A stretch of 64,000 nucleotides of DNA from Melaminivora sp034675505 (GCA_034675505.1 JAUCDD010000025.1:372001-436000); one strand, 5' to 3'; positions 18,113-25,043 are shown, counted from the stretch's first letter. The notes: generated by a model from the sequence alone, not told the origin. A program made the numbers and translations.

Positions 18113-18128
18113 TTTAGGTTTGCCTAAA
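18113..18128. promoter_or_regulatory. Inverted repeat in the integrase-attI spacer
   Basis: TTTAGG-TTTG-CCTAAA forms a perfect 6-bp inverted repeat 50 bp upstream of the integrase start. It could be an operator controlling intI or part of the attI accessory region. Only the symmetry supports it. Confidence 0.35.
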
Positions 18129-18206
18129 TGAGTGACAAGTCCGTGTTTACGAGGAGGCTGGCCGGCGGCGCCAGATGTTATTGTGCAAGATGACGCCTGC
18201 TGGGTG

Positions 18207-18226
18207 TCGTCTAATTCTAGTTAGAA
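18207..18226 (+). other. Putative attI site (recombination core at 18220)
   Basis: Two oppositely oriented core boxes, gtctaat and gttagaa, make the inverted pair TCTAA-ttctag-TTAGA. The G/TT crossover would fall between 18220 and 18221. It is the first GTTAG in the array orientation and lies 158 bp from the integrase start, exactly where attI is expected. Confidence 0.75.
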
Positions 18227-18237
18227 AGAATCACTCT

Positions 18238-18579
18238 ATGCTGAAAAAACTCGTTGTTCTCACTGGCCTTTTGGTCGCAACCACGTTCGCAAATGCGGAG
18301 TGGGGAATTGGAGATAAATTATGCTCCGACTACCTTCGCGCACAACGCGGTTCACCAGAACAATCCGATCAATTCAACGAGTGGATGTTTGGGTACATGA
18401 CGGCACTATCTGACTATATCCGTATTGACCCAAAGGAAAAATATCCATATCAGCCAATACTCAACCGCGTTCAATATCATTGCAATGATTCTGGCATGCG
18501 CTTCGCAAATGCTGTTAGACGTGCTGTTCATGACGTTTATCGCCCAGCTCAAGCGCCTCGTTTTAAGTTTGAACGATAG
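18238..18579 (+). CDS. Cassette 1, first gene: small secreted protein of unknown function
   Basis: A 113-residue protein. ATG 18238 is chosen because upstream codons lie before attI. The signal peptide is clear (MLKKLVVLTGLLVATTFANA, cleaved before EWGIGDKL). The mature 93 residues contain two Cys residues (LCSDYL and YHCNDS), suggesting a periplasmic disulfide, and the segment FNEWMFGYMTALSDYI, which recalls small secreted proteins of the type found in cassettes and in Rap1a/HdeA-like families; I cannot assign it further. As the first cassette it would be nearest to any integron promoter. No attC separates it from the next gene. Confidence 0.7.
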   Translation: MLKKLVVLTGLLVATTFANAEWGIGDKLCSDYLRAQRGSPEQSDQFNEWMFGYMTALSDYIRIDPKEKYPYQPILNRVQYHCNDSGMRFANAVRRAVHDVYRPAQAPRFKFER

Positions 18580-18618
18580 ATCGAAAAATTCACTGGACCA
18601 CACGAATGAATTGCCCAA

Positions 18619-18984
18619 ATGAAAACCAGTAATTTAGATTCGATTAAGGCATCAATTGAAGAATGGGCAAATAACGTCCAATCGATTCGTGCCGTATGGT
18701 TTTTTGGAAGCAGAGTAAAGAAAACCAATCGTGATGACAGCGATTTAGATGTCGCAATCGAACTACTCTATACAGATCCAGACAGCGCACTTGCTCATTG
18801 GATGTTCGACAAAGAGAATTGGCTAAAAGAAATACAAGAATTCTCGACAGTCCCCATTGATTTGCAGTGGCATCACCCAAAAGCAACTCCGACAATCGCA
18901 CGAGGAATTCGTGAGGGATCGGTGAAGATATTCGAGCGTAATTCTAACTATTCGTCGCAGCCGACCGCCTACGGCGGCGGCTGA
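18619..18984 (+). CDS. Cassette 1, second gene: MNT-type nucleotidyltransferase
   Basis: A 121-residue protein of the minimal nucleotidyltransferase family. The catalytic motif GSRVKKTNRDDSDLDVAIEL shows Gly30-Ser31 and the paired Asp42/Asp44 that bind Mg-NTP. Proteins of this kind serve as antitoxins in HEPN/MNT pairs, where they AMPylate or nucleotidylate a HEPN toxin. No HEPN gene accompanies it; the preceding gene is secreted and unrelated. The last nine codons (SQPTAYGGG and stop) lie inside attC1, so the native C-terminus is set by the recombination site. It follows the first gene by 39 bp. Confidence 0.82.
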   Translation: MKTSNLDSIKASIEEWANNVQSIRAVWFFGSRVKKTNRDDSDLDVAIELLYTDPDSALAHWMFDKENWLKEIQEFSTVPIDLQWHHPKATPTIARGIREGSVKIFERNSNYSSQPTAYGGG

Positions 18985-19000
18985 ACTCAAGGCGTTAGTC
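18942..19000 (+). repeat. attC1
   Basis: R'' box ttctaac at 18942 and R' box gttagtc at 18994 flank the palindrome agccgaccgcctacggcg / gcggct. The stop codon of the MNT gene lies inside it. The central sequence is shared almost exactly with attC8 and attC10. Confidence 0.9.
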
Positions 19001-19202
19001 CCATCACCCGCTTTATGCGCGCAGTCACTTGCTCCAGCGCTCGGCCCTGTTCCAAGGGCTTTCAAGCCTTTTTGGCCTTTAGCGCTTGTGCAGCAAGCGC
19101 CACCAGCTATCATTCTTGCAGCGCTGCGCCATTTTCGTGGCCCAGCGCTTTTTGGTGGGCTGCGCCCTTGTCCAAGTCCGGGCGCTTCCTTTTGGCCTTC
19201 GG
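19001..19202 (+). ncRNA. Cassette 2: gene-free cassette with conserved hairpins (family copy A)
   Basis: The cassette has no convincing gene. Hairpins seen: GCGCTTG-tgcag-CAAGCGC (19082-19100); AGCGCTG ... CAGCGCT followed by TTTT (19120-19153), terminator-like; and GCGCCC-N12-GGGCGC (19162-19185) that ends exactly 17 nt before the attC2 R'' box. Copies at 27373-27573 (nearly identical), 24592-24849 and the 3' part of 20203-20823 keep the last hairpin, the 12-nt loop length and the 17-nt spacing although the loop sequence changes. A structured RNA is the best reading. Integron-borne sRNAs (for example sRNA-Xcc1 of Xanthomonas) are known; whether this is one needs a covariance search. The alternative is a tiny protein of 81 codons from 19015, most of whose end is attC translation. 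Confidence 0.45.
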
Positions 19203-19262
19203 GTCTAACTCTGCGCTCAAGCGGACCCGCATTCTGCGGGCCGCTTACCTTGGCCGTTAGAA
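19203..19262 (+). repeat. attC2
   Basis: R'' gtctaac (19203-19209) and R' gttagaa (19256-19262) around the palindrome aagcggacccgcattctgcggg / ccgctt. It differs from attC15 at essentially one position (tctgcgctcaa against tctgcggtcaa). Confidence 0.92.
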
Positions 19263-19277
19263 CTCAGGGGAAAATTC

Positions 19278-20141
19278 ATGGCATATCAAGCAACCGTAAT
19301 CCCAGTAATGATCGCTTCCCCAGGTGACGTACATGAGTATCGCGGCGTCGTTCGCGACGTGCTTCACGAGTGGAACTACATCAACTCGGTTGCCTCCAAT
19401 GCTGTCCTAATGCCAGTTGGGTGGGAAACCCACTCTTCTCCTGAGCTTGGAGCAGAGCCTCAAGAGCTGATCAACGATCGAGTGCTGGAGGAGTGTGACC
19501 TCCTTATCGGAATCTTCTGGACGCGTCTTGGAACACCTACCTCCGCAGCCGCGAGCGGAACGGTGGAGGAGATCCAACGACACGTAAAGTCGGGCAAGCC
19601 TGCTATGGTCTATTTTTCCTCTGCTCCAGCCTCTCTTGACACGGTCGATCCAGCTCAATATGCGGCGTTGAAAGAATTTCGGGAGTGGTGCAAGTCACAG
19701 GGACTCATTGAGTTCTTTGATCACGGACTTGACCTGCAAACAAAACTACGTAGACAGCTCCAGATCGCAGTACTGAAGAACCCACACCTTCAGAGTTTGG
19801 TGGGTCAATCCGCTGCTGGCGTGGGAACGCCAGCAATTTCCAGCTCAGCGCCAAACCCGCTCAGGCAGCTTGCAGATTCATTGACGGAGGAAGCGCGCCA
19901 ACTTCTAACAGAGGCAGTAACTGGAGGCGGGGACATTATTAAGCTCGCCACACTCGGCGGGCGATTCATCCAAGCCAACAGCAAGACTTTTGGCGGTGGT
20001 CGCGACCACCGAGCATCAATGCGCTGGGAGTACGCTCTAGATCAGCTTGTCTCTGCTGGCTTGGTTATTGCGCGTGGAAACAAGGGAGAAGTATTTGAAG
20101 TGACTGAGCCTGGCTATCAGCTAGCAGACCTTCTTGGCTGA
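19278..20141 (+). CDS. Cassette 3: TIR/DUF4062-like domain protein, candidate defence gene
   Basis: A 287-residue protein with GGGGA ahead of ATG 19278. Residues about 8-145 look like the DUF4062/TIR-related fold: VMIASPGDVHEYRGVVRDVL (strand, loop, helix typical of these domains), VLMPVGWETHSSPELG, then LEECDLLIGIFWTRLGTP followed by SGTVEEIQRHVKSGKPAMVYFS. Related domains occur in nucleotide-hydrolysing and sensor proteins of bacterial immunity. Residues about 200-287 (RQLADSLTEEARQLLTEAV to YALDQLVSAGLVIARG and VFEVTEPGYQLADLL) resemble a winged helix. It is a single-gene cassette. An antiphage role is inference from domain type and cassette context; the exact family is not certain. Confidence 0.75.
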   Translation: MAYQATVIPVMIASPGDVHEYRGVVRDVLHEWNYINSVASNAVLMPVGWETHSSPELGAEPQELINDRVLEECDLLIGIFWTRLGTPTSAAASGTVEEIQRHVKSGKPAMVYFSSAPASLDTVDPAQYAALKEFREWCKSQGLIEFFDHGLDLQTKLRRQLQIAVLKNPHLQSLVGQSAAGVGTPAISSSAPNPLRQLADSLTEEARQLLTEAVTGGGDIIKLATLGGRFIQANSKTFGGGRDHRASMRWEYALDQLVSAGLVIARGNKGEVFEVTEPGYQLADLLG

Positions 20142-20142
20142 G

Positions 20143-20202
20143 TTCTAACAATTCATTCAAGCCGACGCCGCTTCGCGGCGCGGCTTAATTCAGGCGTTAG
20201 TC
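20143..20202 (+). repeat. attC3
   Basis: R'' ttctaac (20143) and R' gttagtc (20196) around caagccgacgccgcttcgcg / gcgcggctt. It is essentially identical to attC11 and, from memory, very close to the attC carried by class 1 integron aadA1 cassettes. Confidence 0.92.
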
Positions 20203-20823
20203 CCGGTCAGTTTCACGCTTTGAATTTCATGCGTTTTTCACCGGCTTTCACCCCTGCAAGCGTTTTTTCGCTGGGTGTTTGGCCGTGTGCCGGGCTTCGC
20301 CTGCAAGCTATGTCCACTTTACTAGAGATCGAGTAATGGTAGTCCGTGATGACGAAGAGCGTATCATCATTATCCCTGACCTGGGTGTCACGATGCGAGT
20401 AATTCTTGCTGTAGCTGCTACTGGTTACAGTGTTACTGGTAAACGACGATGGAGGATTCAGTACAAACAGGCAATTATTGGTAATGTCTCAGTCTCCACC
20501 AAGGAACAAAACCGTAATGTTCAAAACAGCGCTTAAGGAGCAACGGGAAGAAGCTACAAAGTCAACACCGTGTACCGCGCTATGAAGTTCGCCGTTTGTT
20601 CGAGCGTTTCGCTCGCCGCAAGCGCTTACCCGCTGAGGCTTTTGCGTTGTGCCGGGCTTCGCCAGCCAGCGTTTGGTTCGTTTCAAGTGTTTTTGGCCGC
20701 TTGTCGGCACCACGCCTCGGCGTTTAGCTACCGTTTCGCAAGCGTCGCGCAGCTTCCGTGGCGTCGCGTTTGCTCCAGTGGTGCGCCCGTCGTGAACGCA
20801 GGGCGCCCACTTCTGGCCTTCGG
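20203..20823 (+). ncRNA. Cassette 4: mosaic gene-free cassette (family copy B)
   Basis: Two stretches carry the conserved gene-free cassette sequence: the 5' part to about 20310 (with gtgccgggcttcgcctgcaa) and the 3' part from about 20580 (with gtgccgggcttcgccagcca). Unrelated DNA of about 270 bp lies between. The 3' part keeps the hairpin GCGCCC-N12-GGGCGC (20783-20806), again 17 nt before the attC. It looks like two family members fused by loss of an attC, or one interrupted by an insertion. RNA identity is a hypothesis. Confidence 0.35.
20336..20536 (+). CDS. Small possible gene inside cassette 4
   Basis: A 66-codon frame from ATG 20336 (MVVRDDEERIIIIPDLGVTM...) lies in the non-family insert of cassette 4. 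The composition (charged start, hydrophobic IIIIP and VILAVAATGY stretches, basic KRRWRIQYKQ) is protein-like, and the insert differs in base composition from the repeats around it. I see no ribosome site of note and no family. It may be a genuine small cassette gene whose own attC was lost, or a chance frame. Confidence 0.35.
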   Translation: MVVRDDEERIIIIPDLGVTMRVILAVAATGYSVTGKRRWRIQYKQAIIGNVSVSTKEQNRNVQNSA

Positions 20824-20883
20824 GTCTAACTGTGCAGTCAAGCCGACCCGCCTACGGCGGGCGGCTTACTTTCGGCGTTAGAT
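20824..20883 (+). repeat. attC4
   Basis: R'' gtctaac (20824) and R' gttagat (20877) around caagccgacccgcctacggc / gggcggctt. The preceding cttcgg is shared with attC2, attC10 and attC15, all sites that end gene-free cassettes. Confidence 0.92.
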
Positions 20884-21104
20884 GAATCACTTTGCAGCGA
20901 TGTTTGCCCGGGCAGCGCAACGCCAAGCCTGCGCAGCCCATCGCGGCACGCTTGCACCTGCCGAATTGCGCTCTTATAGGTGCTTTGCAGTGAGACTATT
21001 TCGCAGTCCTTGCAGTAGTCTGTGAACAAAACGCCATGCCCGCAGCCAACGAAGCGACGGACATATGGGTGGTCTGGATTGTGTGGTTTCAATTCATAGG
21101 TCAT
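20838..21104 (-). CDS. Cassette 5: leftward gene for a small Cys/His-rich protein
   Basis: An 88-residue protein read against the array direction. It starts at ATG 21104, 3 bp inside the attC5 R'' box, and runs through cassette 5 into attC4, which supplies the last 15 or so codons. The body (MTYELKPHNPDHPYVRRFVG, then CGHGVLFTDYCKDCEIVSLQ) has a C-x-H ... C-x-x-C pattern that could bind zinc. A helical part follows (YKSAIRQVQACRDGLRRLG). No rightward gene exists in this cassette, so it is either an inverted-gene cassette, which would need its own promoter inside attC5 or the next cassette, or has no gene. Family unknown. Confidence 0.55.
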   Translation of the reverse strand: MTYELKPHNPDHPYVRRFVGCGHGVLFTDYCKDCEIVSLQSTYKSAIRQVQACRDGLRRLGVALPGQTSLQSDSSNAESKPPAVGGSA

Positions 21105-21106
21105 AG

Positions 21107-21165
21107 TTCTAACCTTTCATTCCAGCCGACCGCCTACGGCGTCGGCTGAATTCAGGGCGTTAGGC
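21107..21165 (+). repeat. attC5
   Basis: R'' ttctaac (21107) and R' gttaggc (21159) around ccagccgaccgcctacggcg / gtcggctg. The leftward cassette-5 gene begins just before it. Confidence 0.92.
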
Positions 21166-21200
21166 GTCACATCTGACCACCTGTTCACCTCCGCGTACCG

Positions 21201-21677
21201 ATGAAAACACGAACAGCCATCCTGCTTGTTGCAACCCACCTAGCCGTAGCGGCAGCTGGCTTTGCTGGAGGCATCTACGCGCTGCCAATCCTCACGGCGC
21301 CAGCCCCACCAACGATGGACGAGATCAAAGCAGCTACTGGGCAAGCTCTGTTCTCAGGAGAGTTCAAACGTGAGCTCAAAGACAGCGACGCGCTGCATTG
21401 GGGCGAAGGCACCGTCACCATCGGGTCTAGCTCCATATCCTTCGTAGGAAAACTAGCACCGGGGCCAGACTACAAGCTCTACCTTTCACCCGAGTTTGTG
21501 GAAACCGAGTCAGACTTCAACCGCCTGAAGAACCAGATGGTTCGAGTAGGCGACGTGAAGACCTTCGAGAATTTCGTGGTCACAGTTCCTGGCGGCATCG
21601 ATCCAGCCAAGTACAGCGCTGTTATTGTCTGGTGCGAGAGCTTTGGGCAGTTCATCACTGCAGCAAAGTACAGGTAG
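21201..21677 (+). CDS. Cassette 6: DM13-domain protein with N-terminal membrane anchor
   Basis: A 158-residue protein. Residues 6-28 (AILLVATHLAVAAAGFAGGIYAL) form a signal anchor. The rest is a DM13 domain: FSGEFKRELKDSDALHWGEG, VTIGSSSISFVGKLAPGPDYKLYLSPEF and a terminal YSAVIVWCESFGQFITAAKY. DM13 domains are proposed extracytoplasmic electron-transfer or redox modules with a conserved Cys, here probably that of VIVWCESF. It would face the periplasm. Single-gene cassette; role for the host unknown. Confidence 0.82.
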   Translation: MKTRTAILLVATHLAVAAAGFAGGIYALPILTAPAPPTMDEIKAATGQALFSGEFKRELKDSDALHWGEGTVTIGSSSISFVGKLAPGPDYKLYLSPEFVETESDFNRLKNQMVRVGDVKTFENFVVTVPGGIDPAKYSAVIVWCESFGQFITAAKYR

Positions 21678-21688
21678 TGCAAGGTGCC

Positions 21689-21817
21689 GCCTAACCCCTC
21701 GGTCAAGCTGAGCACCAACGGCAGGCCACCCGGCCCGAGCCACAGGTACGGTGTACATTTTCTGTGGCTCGGGCCTGGCGTCCTGCCGTTGGCGCCAGCT
21801 TACCTCGAACGTTAGAA
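21689..21817 (+). repeat. attC6 (long form, 129 bp)
   Basis: R'' gcctaac (21689) and R' gttagaa (21811) with an extended palindrome: agctgagcaccaacggcagg pairs with cctgccgttggcgccagct, and the inner ggcccgagccacag pairs with ctgtggctcgggcc. Twice the length of the other sites in the array and similar in size to Vibrio VCR elements. Confidence 0.9.
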
Positions 21818-21837
21818 ACGCCAGAAAAGCCGAAGGT

Positions 21838-22644
21838 ATGGGAAAAGAACTTACTAAATTCAAGCGCCGCAAGGAAGCCCAGAAGCGCCTAGAAGAAATT
21901 GATGCAAAGCGCGAGCAGCACTTTGTCATCCACTACTCCTGTGAGTCGTTTTACGACATCAAGGATGGCCGCACGCCAAGAATCACATCCATTGCAATTC
22001 GAAATTTCGCCACAGGTCAGACCCACTCGTTCTCTATACACAAGAGTGCAGAACAGCAGCATGTCGCTTTCGCAGACATCTCAAGCCACTACGATGCACT
22101 TGAGAAAAGCATGTTGGACGAATACTTTGAATACCTAAAATCGCAGAACATAAGCAACTTCGTTCATTGGAACATGCGTGACATCAACTATGGCTTCCAA
22201 GCGATTGAACATCGCTACAAAGTGCTTGGTGGTGTCCCATATGCAATGGATGACAGACGGAAAATTGACCTAGCTCGAGAGCTAATTTCCCTCTATGGAG
22301 TGAGTTACGTTTCACACGGCCAGAACGGAAGGCTTCACAGCCTTCTGGAGCTCAACAAAATCACAGCCAAAGATTTGCTGAACGGCAAAGAAGAGGCCGA
22401 CGCTTTTGAGAACAAGGAGTTCATAAAATTGCATCAGTCAACTCTCAGAAAAGTTGATGTCATGTCAAACGTTCTGGAGCGTGCTCTAGATGGCTCACTG
22501 AAGACGAACTCTTCGTGGATCGAAATCAGCGGCATGCATCCTAAGGTGATTGTTGAACTAGTGCAGGAGCATTGGGCATGGAGTATCTTGGCAATCAGTA
22601 TTGGTGGCATAGGCCTTGCGTCATCTATAAAGGGGCTGTTCTAA
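21838..22644 (+). CDS. Cassette 7: membrane-tethered protein with a possible DEDD-nuclease-like fold
   Basis: A 268-residue protein; ATG 21838 lies 21 bp after the attC6 core. After a basic helical N-terminus (KFKRRKEAQKRLEEIDAKRE), residues about 29-205 resemble a degenerate RNase-H/DnaQ-type exonuclease: HFVIHYSCESFYDIKDG with Glu36 where motif I (DxE) would be, NFVHWNMRDINYGF with Asp115 (motif II) and KLHQSTLRKVDVM with His199/Asp207 (motif III-like). The first Asp of DxE is replaced, so activity is doubtful. The last 24 residues (WAWSILAISIGGIGLASSIK) form a C-terminal membrane segment. Unknown function; the nuclease reading is my inference and a fold prediction would decide it. Confidence 0.6.
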   Translation: MGKELTKFKRRKEAQKRLEEIDAKREQHFVIHYSCESFYDIKDGRTPRITSIAIRNFATGQTHSFSIHKSAEQQHVAFADISSHYDALEKSMLDEYFEYLKSQNISNFVHWNMRDINYGFQAIEHRYKVLGGVPYAMDDRRKIDLARELISLYGVSYVSHGQNGRLHSLLELNKITAKDLLNGKEEADAFENKEFIKLHQSTLRKVDVMSNVLERALDGSLKTNSSWIEISGMHPKVIVELVQEHWAWSILAISIGGIGLASSIKGLF

Positions 22645-22705
22645 CTGGCGGTTCAACGCGGACAAAAATGCTTCGCATTTTTGCCGGTTAACCTGGGCGT
22701 TAGGA
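22639..22705 (+). repeat. attC7
   Basis: R'' ttctaac (22639) and R' gttagga (22699) around caaaaatgcttcgcattttt, a palindrome unrelated in sequence to the others. The cassette-7 stop codon lies inside the R'' box. Confidence 0.9.
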
Positions 22706-22711
22706 ACTCAA

Positions 22712-22960
22712 ATGAAGCTACTCAAATGCATTCCGACGAAAGGGGATGATGGAGAGAACAACTACACCAATGTAGTGGAGATGATTTCCGATGATCCAAG
22801 CGAGCTCAAGTCTAAAGCAACCGATTTGTGCCGACTCATGGGAGTTGAACCCGCGCCTTGGTGCAGTAGATATCCGATCATGGGAGATAAAGAAGTTCAA
22901 TCAAGCCAAGAATGGATAATGGAACTGAGCAACGGCATTGGTTTTGCTATCGAAAAATAA
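22712..22960 (+). CDS. Cassette 8, first gene: small protein of unknown function
   Basis: An 82-residue soluble protein starting 7 bp after the attC7 core (MKLLKCIPTKGDDGENNYTN). It is acidic, with three Cys residues (LKCIP, DLCRLMG, APWCSRY) and no membrane segment. I recognise no family. It is followed after 27 bp by the second gene without an attC, so the two are probably expressed and moved together; the pair (small soluble plus membrane protein) is a plausible functional unit. Confidence 0.6.
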   Translation: MKLLKCIPTKGDDGENNYTNVVEMISDDPSELKSKATDLCRLMGVEPAPWCSRYPIMGDKEVQSSQEWIMELSNGIGFAIEK

Positions 22961-22987
22961 ATCAGATAATCCGAGGGGAATTGAAGC

Positions 22988-23836
22988 GTGAATACCATTT
23001 CCGATTTATGGAGAGGTCGTTCCGGATTGGCGCGAACTTACTGGCTATGGGGTGTTTTGTCCGGTATTCCGTGGGGCATAGCGCTATCTCTGGTCACGCC
23101 CGGCAGCGCTCCTGCAATCCTCGCAGTACTGGCTTTGGTCGTGTACTACGTGATGGTGCATGTCGGAATTTGGCGTGCAGCATCTCAATACCAAGGCGCC
23201 AAAGTATGGGCAATTCTTGCGAAAATCGCCGTACTCATAACGCCTGTATGCTTAGTGCTTGGGACAATGCTAGCTGTTGCATTACCTGCATATCAAGACT
23301 ATAAAAAGCGCAGCTCCATTGGTTCAAGCACATCACCGAAGTCACCCGAAGAATATGGGTTTGGCATCAGTTCAAGAACGGAGTACGAGGGAACGGTTGC
23401 AAAATATAGGGAGCAAATAAAGTCGGGTGAGATTCATGTTTTCGACTCTACCCCAACCATGTACCTAAAGGAAGGCGATAAAGAGTGGCCTGAAGAAGAA
23501 GTTCTAAAGATTGGATTTCTTTGGTGGTATGAAGATGACTATATTTACATGATCATATCGAATAACCATCCAAGAATACCAATCAGGAAAATTATTCTCG
23601 GTGCAAATCATGGAGCCTGCGGGACGACTGGCCAAACGTCCTACCCTGTAGACTTGAACATTGACATTCAGCCCGCACACTTTGCGGCAGTCAGATTATC
23701 GAATGACTTGCTATTTAAATTTGCCTATCAGCTATCTGGAAAATTAAACGACGAGGAGCAAAAACGATGGGGCACAGGCAGAACGGATCGGAATGATTGC
23801 TTCAATATACTTAATGCATGGTTTGGCGGTTTTTAA
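22988..23836 (+). CDS. Cassette 8, second gene: multi-pass membrane protein of unknown function
   Basis: A 282-residue protein from GTG 22988, preceded by GAGGGG. The N-terminal 100 residues hold three hydrophobic segments (LWGVLSGIPWGIALSLV, ILAVLALVVYYVMVHVGIW and ILAKIAVLITPVCLVLGTML), then a long C-terminal soluble domain (about 105-282). The latter contains GFLWWYEDDYIYMIISNN and CGTTGQTSYPVDLNIDI. No family recognised. It shares its cassette with the small gene just upstream. Confidence 0.65.
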   Translation: MNTISDLWRGRSGLARTYWLWGVLSGIPWGIALSLVTPGSAPAILAVLALVVYYVMVHVGIWRAASQYQGAKVWAILAKIAVLITPVCLVLGTMLAVALPAYQDYKKRSSIGSSTSPKSPEEYGFGISSRTEYEGTVAKYREQIKSGEIHVFDSTPTMYLKEGDKEWPEEEVLKIGFLWWYEDDYIYMIISNNHPRIPIRKIILGANHGACGTTGQTSYPVDLNIDIQPAHFAAVRLSNDLLFKFAYQLSGKLNDEEQKRWGTGRTDRNDCFNILNAWFGGF

Positions 23837-23850
23837 TCCACATCGTTTCA

Positions 23851-23908
23851 GCCTAACCCTCCGTCGCAGCCGACCGCCTACGGCGGCGGCTGAACTTAGC
23901 CGTTAGCT
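23851..23908 (+). repeat. attC8
   Basis: R'' gcctaac (23851) and R' gttagct (23902) around cagccgaccgcctacggcgg / cggctg, the same core as attC1 and attC10. Confidence 0.92.
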
Positions 23909-23949
23909 ACCATTTATATAACAAAATCAATATTTTATCTATCATAGTC

Positions 23950-24513
23950 ATGAACTCAACATTGAGATGGGTTGTCGCCATAGTTGGCTGGATTGTTTTG
24001 TTAATAATTTTCGGAATATGGAAAAGTTTAGACAAAGAAATAGGAACATCAATAATAGTGGGTGGGATCAGGGGTGGGCTTCTTGGTGGCGGAGTTTTCT
24101 TTCTTTATCAGTGGGCAAAAAGTAATCCCGTAAGGAAAGACATAGTCAATAATAATGATGCAACAAAAGAAAAAGAAATACCACATCCATCGATTAATGC
24201 TGATAATTTTGAAAAAATAGCAGCAGAAGGAATGGGGGATGAGAAAAAGGAAATTTCCAAAGCGGAAATTTTGAAAGAAGAAGCGGCAAATGAAGAAGCA
24301 CATTTCTTCGATAAAAATATCTACAGGGACAACTTGCTTGAACAAGGGTGTAGCAAAGAAGCAATAGACTATTTAAAAAACCCAATACACGTCTATTCGT
24401 ATATGCAAAAGTACAAAAAGACAGAAGAAAAAATTCTTGACGCAATCAAAAAAGGAAAGTTGCGCGGTTGTTATGTTGGCGAGGCATTATGGGTCGAGAA
24501 CAAAAAAATTTAG
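23950..24513 (+). CDS. Cassette 9: AT-rich gene for a two-helix membrane protein
   Basis: A 187-residue protein. Two N-terminal membrane segments (VVAIVGWIVLLIIFGIW and SIIVGGIRGGLLGGGVFFLY, with a glycine-rich second helix) precede a charged, Lys/Glu-rich cytoplasmic region of about 130 residues, in part likely coiled coil (KAEILKEEAANEEAHFFDKN). The end, IKKGKLRGCYVGEALWVENK, reads like a small folded motif. The gene is far richer in A+T than the host, including AAA/AAT codons rare elsewhere in the window, so it is a clear foreign acquisition. Function unknown. Confidence 0.65.
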   Translation: MNSTLRWVVAIVGWIVLLIIFGIWKSLDKEIGTSIIVGGIRGGLLGGGVFFLYQWAKSNPVRKDIVNNNDATKEKEIPHPSINADNFEKIAAEGMGDEKKEISKAEILKEEAANEEAHFFDKNIYRDNLLEQGCSKEAIDYLKNPIHVYSYMQKYKKTEEKILDAIKKGKLRGCYVGEALWVENKKI

Positions 24514-24532
24514 CAAATTTTCTATTTAAAAG

Positions 24533-24591
24533 CGCTAACCCAGCGGTCAAGCCGAACCGCCAAAGCGGTCGGCTTACCTTGCCCGTTAGCC
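24533..24591 (+). repeat. attC9
   Basis: R'' cgctaac (24533) and R' gttagcc (24585) around caagccgaaccgccaaagcg / gtcggctt. Confidence 0.9.
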
Positions 24592-24849
24592 CCTTCATAT
24601 TCCGCTTTATGCAGGCCGTCATTAACTCCAGCGCTCCGCCTTTCTCCAGCGTTTATTCGCTGGGGTTTTGGCCTGATCCCGGGCTTCGCCTGCATTCGCT
24701 GCGCCAGTTTTTGGTCTTTTTAGCCTCCAGCACTTTCCAGTCAAGCGTTACCAACTATCATTCTTGCAGCGCTGTGCCGCTTCCGTGGCGCAGCGCTTTT
24801 TGTGGGTCGCGCCCGTCTTCAACGCTGGGCGCTCCCTTCTGGCCTTCGG
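24592..24849 (+). ncRNA. Cassette 10: gene-free cassette with conserved hairpins (family copy C)
   Basis: No convincing gene. It shares blocks with copies A and D (ctatcattcttgcagcgctg and ggccttcgggtctaac) and keeps two hairpins: AGCGCTG (24768-24774) with CAGCGCT (24791-24797) followed by TTTT, and GCGCCC-N12-GGGCGC (24809-24832). The 12-nt loop sequence differs from copy A yet its length and the 17-nt spacing to the attC are unchanged, which is what selection on structure would give. Regulatory RNA or extended recombination structure are both possible. Confidence 0.42.
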
Positions 24850-24908
24850 GTCTAACCGTTCGTCGCAGCCGACCGCCTACGGCGGCGGCTGAACTCAGGG
24901 CGTTAGGC
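24850..24908 (+). repeat. attC10
   Basis: R'' gtctaac (24850) and R' gttaggc (24902) around cagccgaccgcctacggcgg / cggctg. Confidence 0.92.
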
Positions 24909-25043
24909 CTTGGCCGCATTTCAGCTTTCTCCTAACTTGTCTTTCAGTAAGATAAACAGCCCCACAAATATTCAGCAGAAACGCCATGTCTCAGCCCGCA
25001 ATCACGAAAGAACAATTTTTCAATTTTTATTCCGAGGTGAAAA

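Noticed and set aside
18063..18220. A LexA box and a Pc promoter upstream of the array
   Set aside because: No CTGT-N8-ACAG site and no -35/-10 pair with 16-18 bp spacing could be found with confidence.
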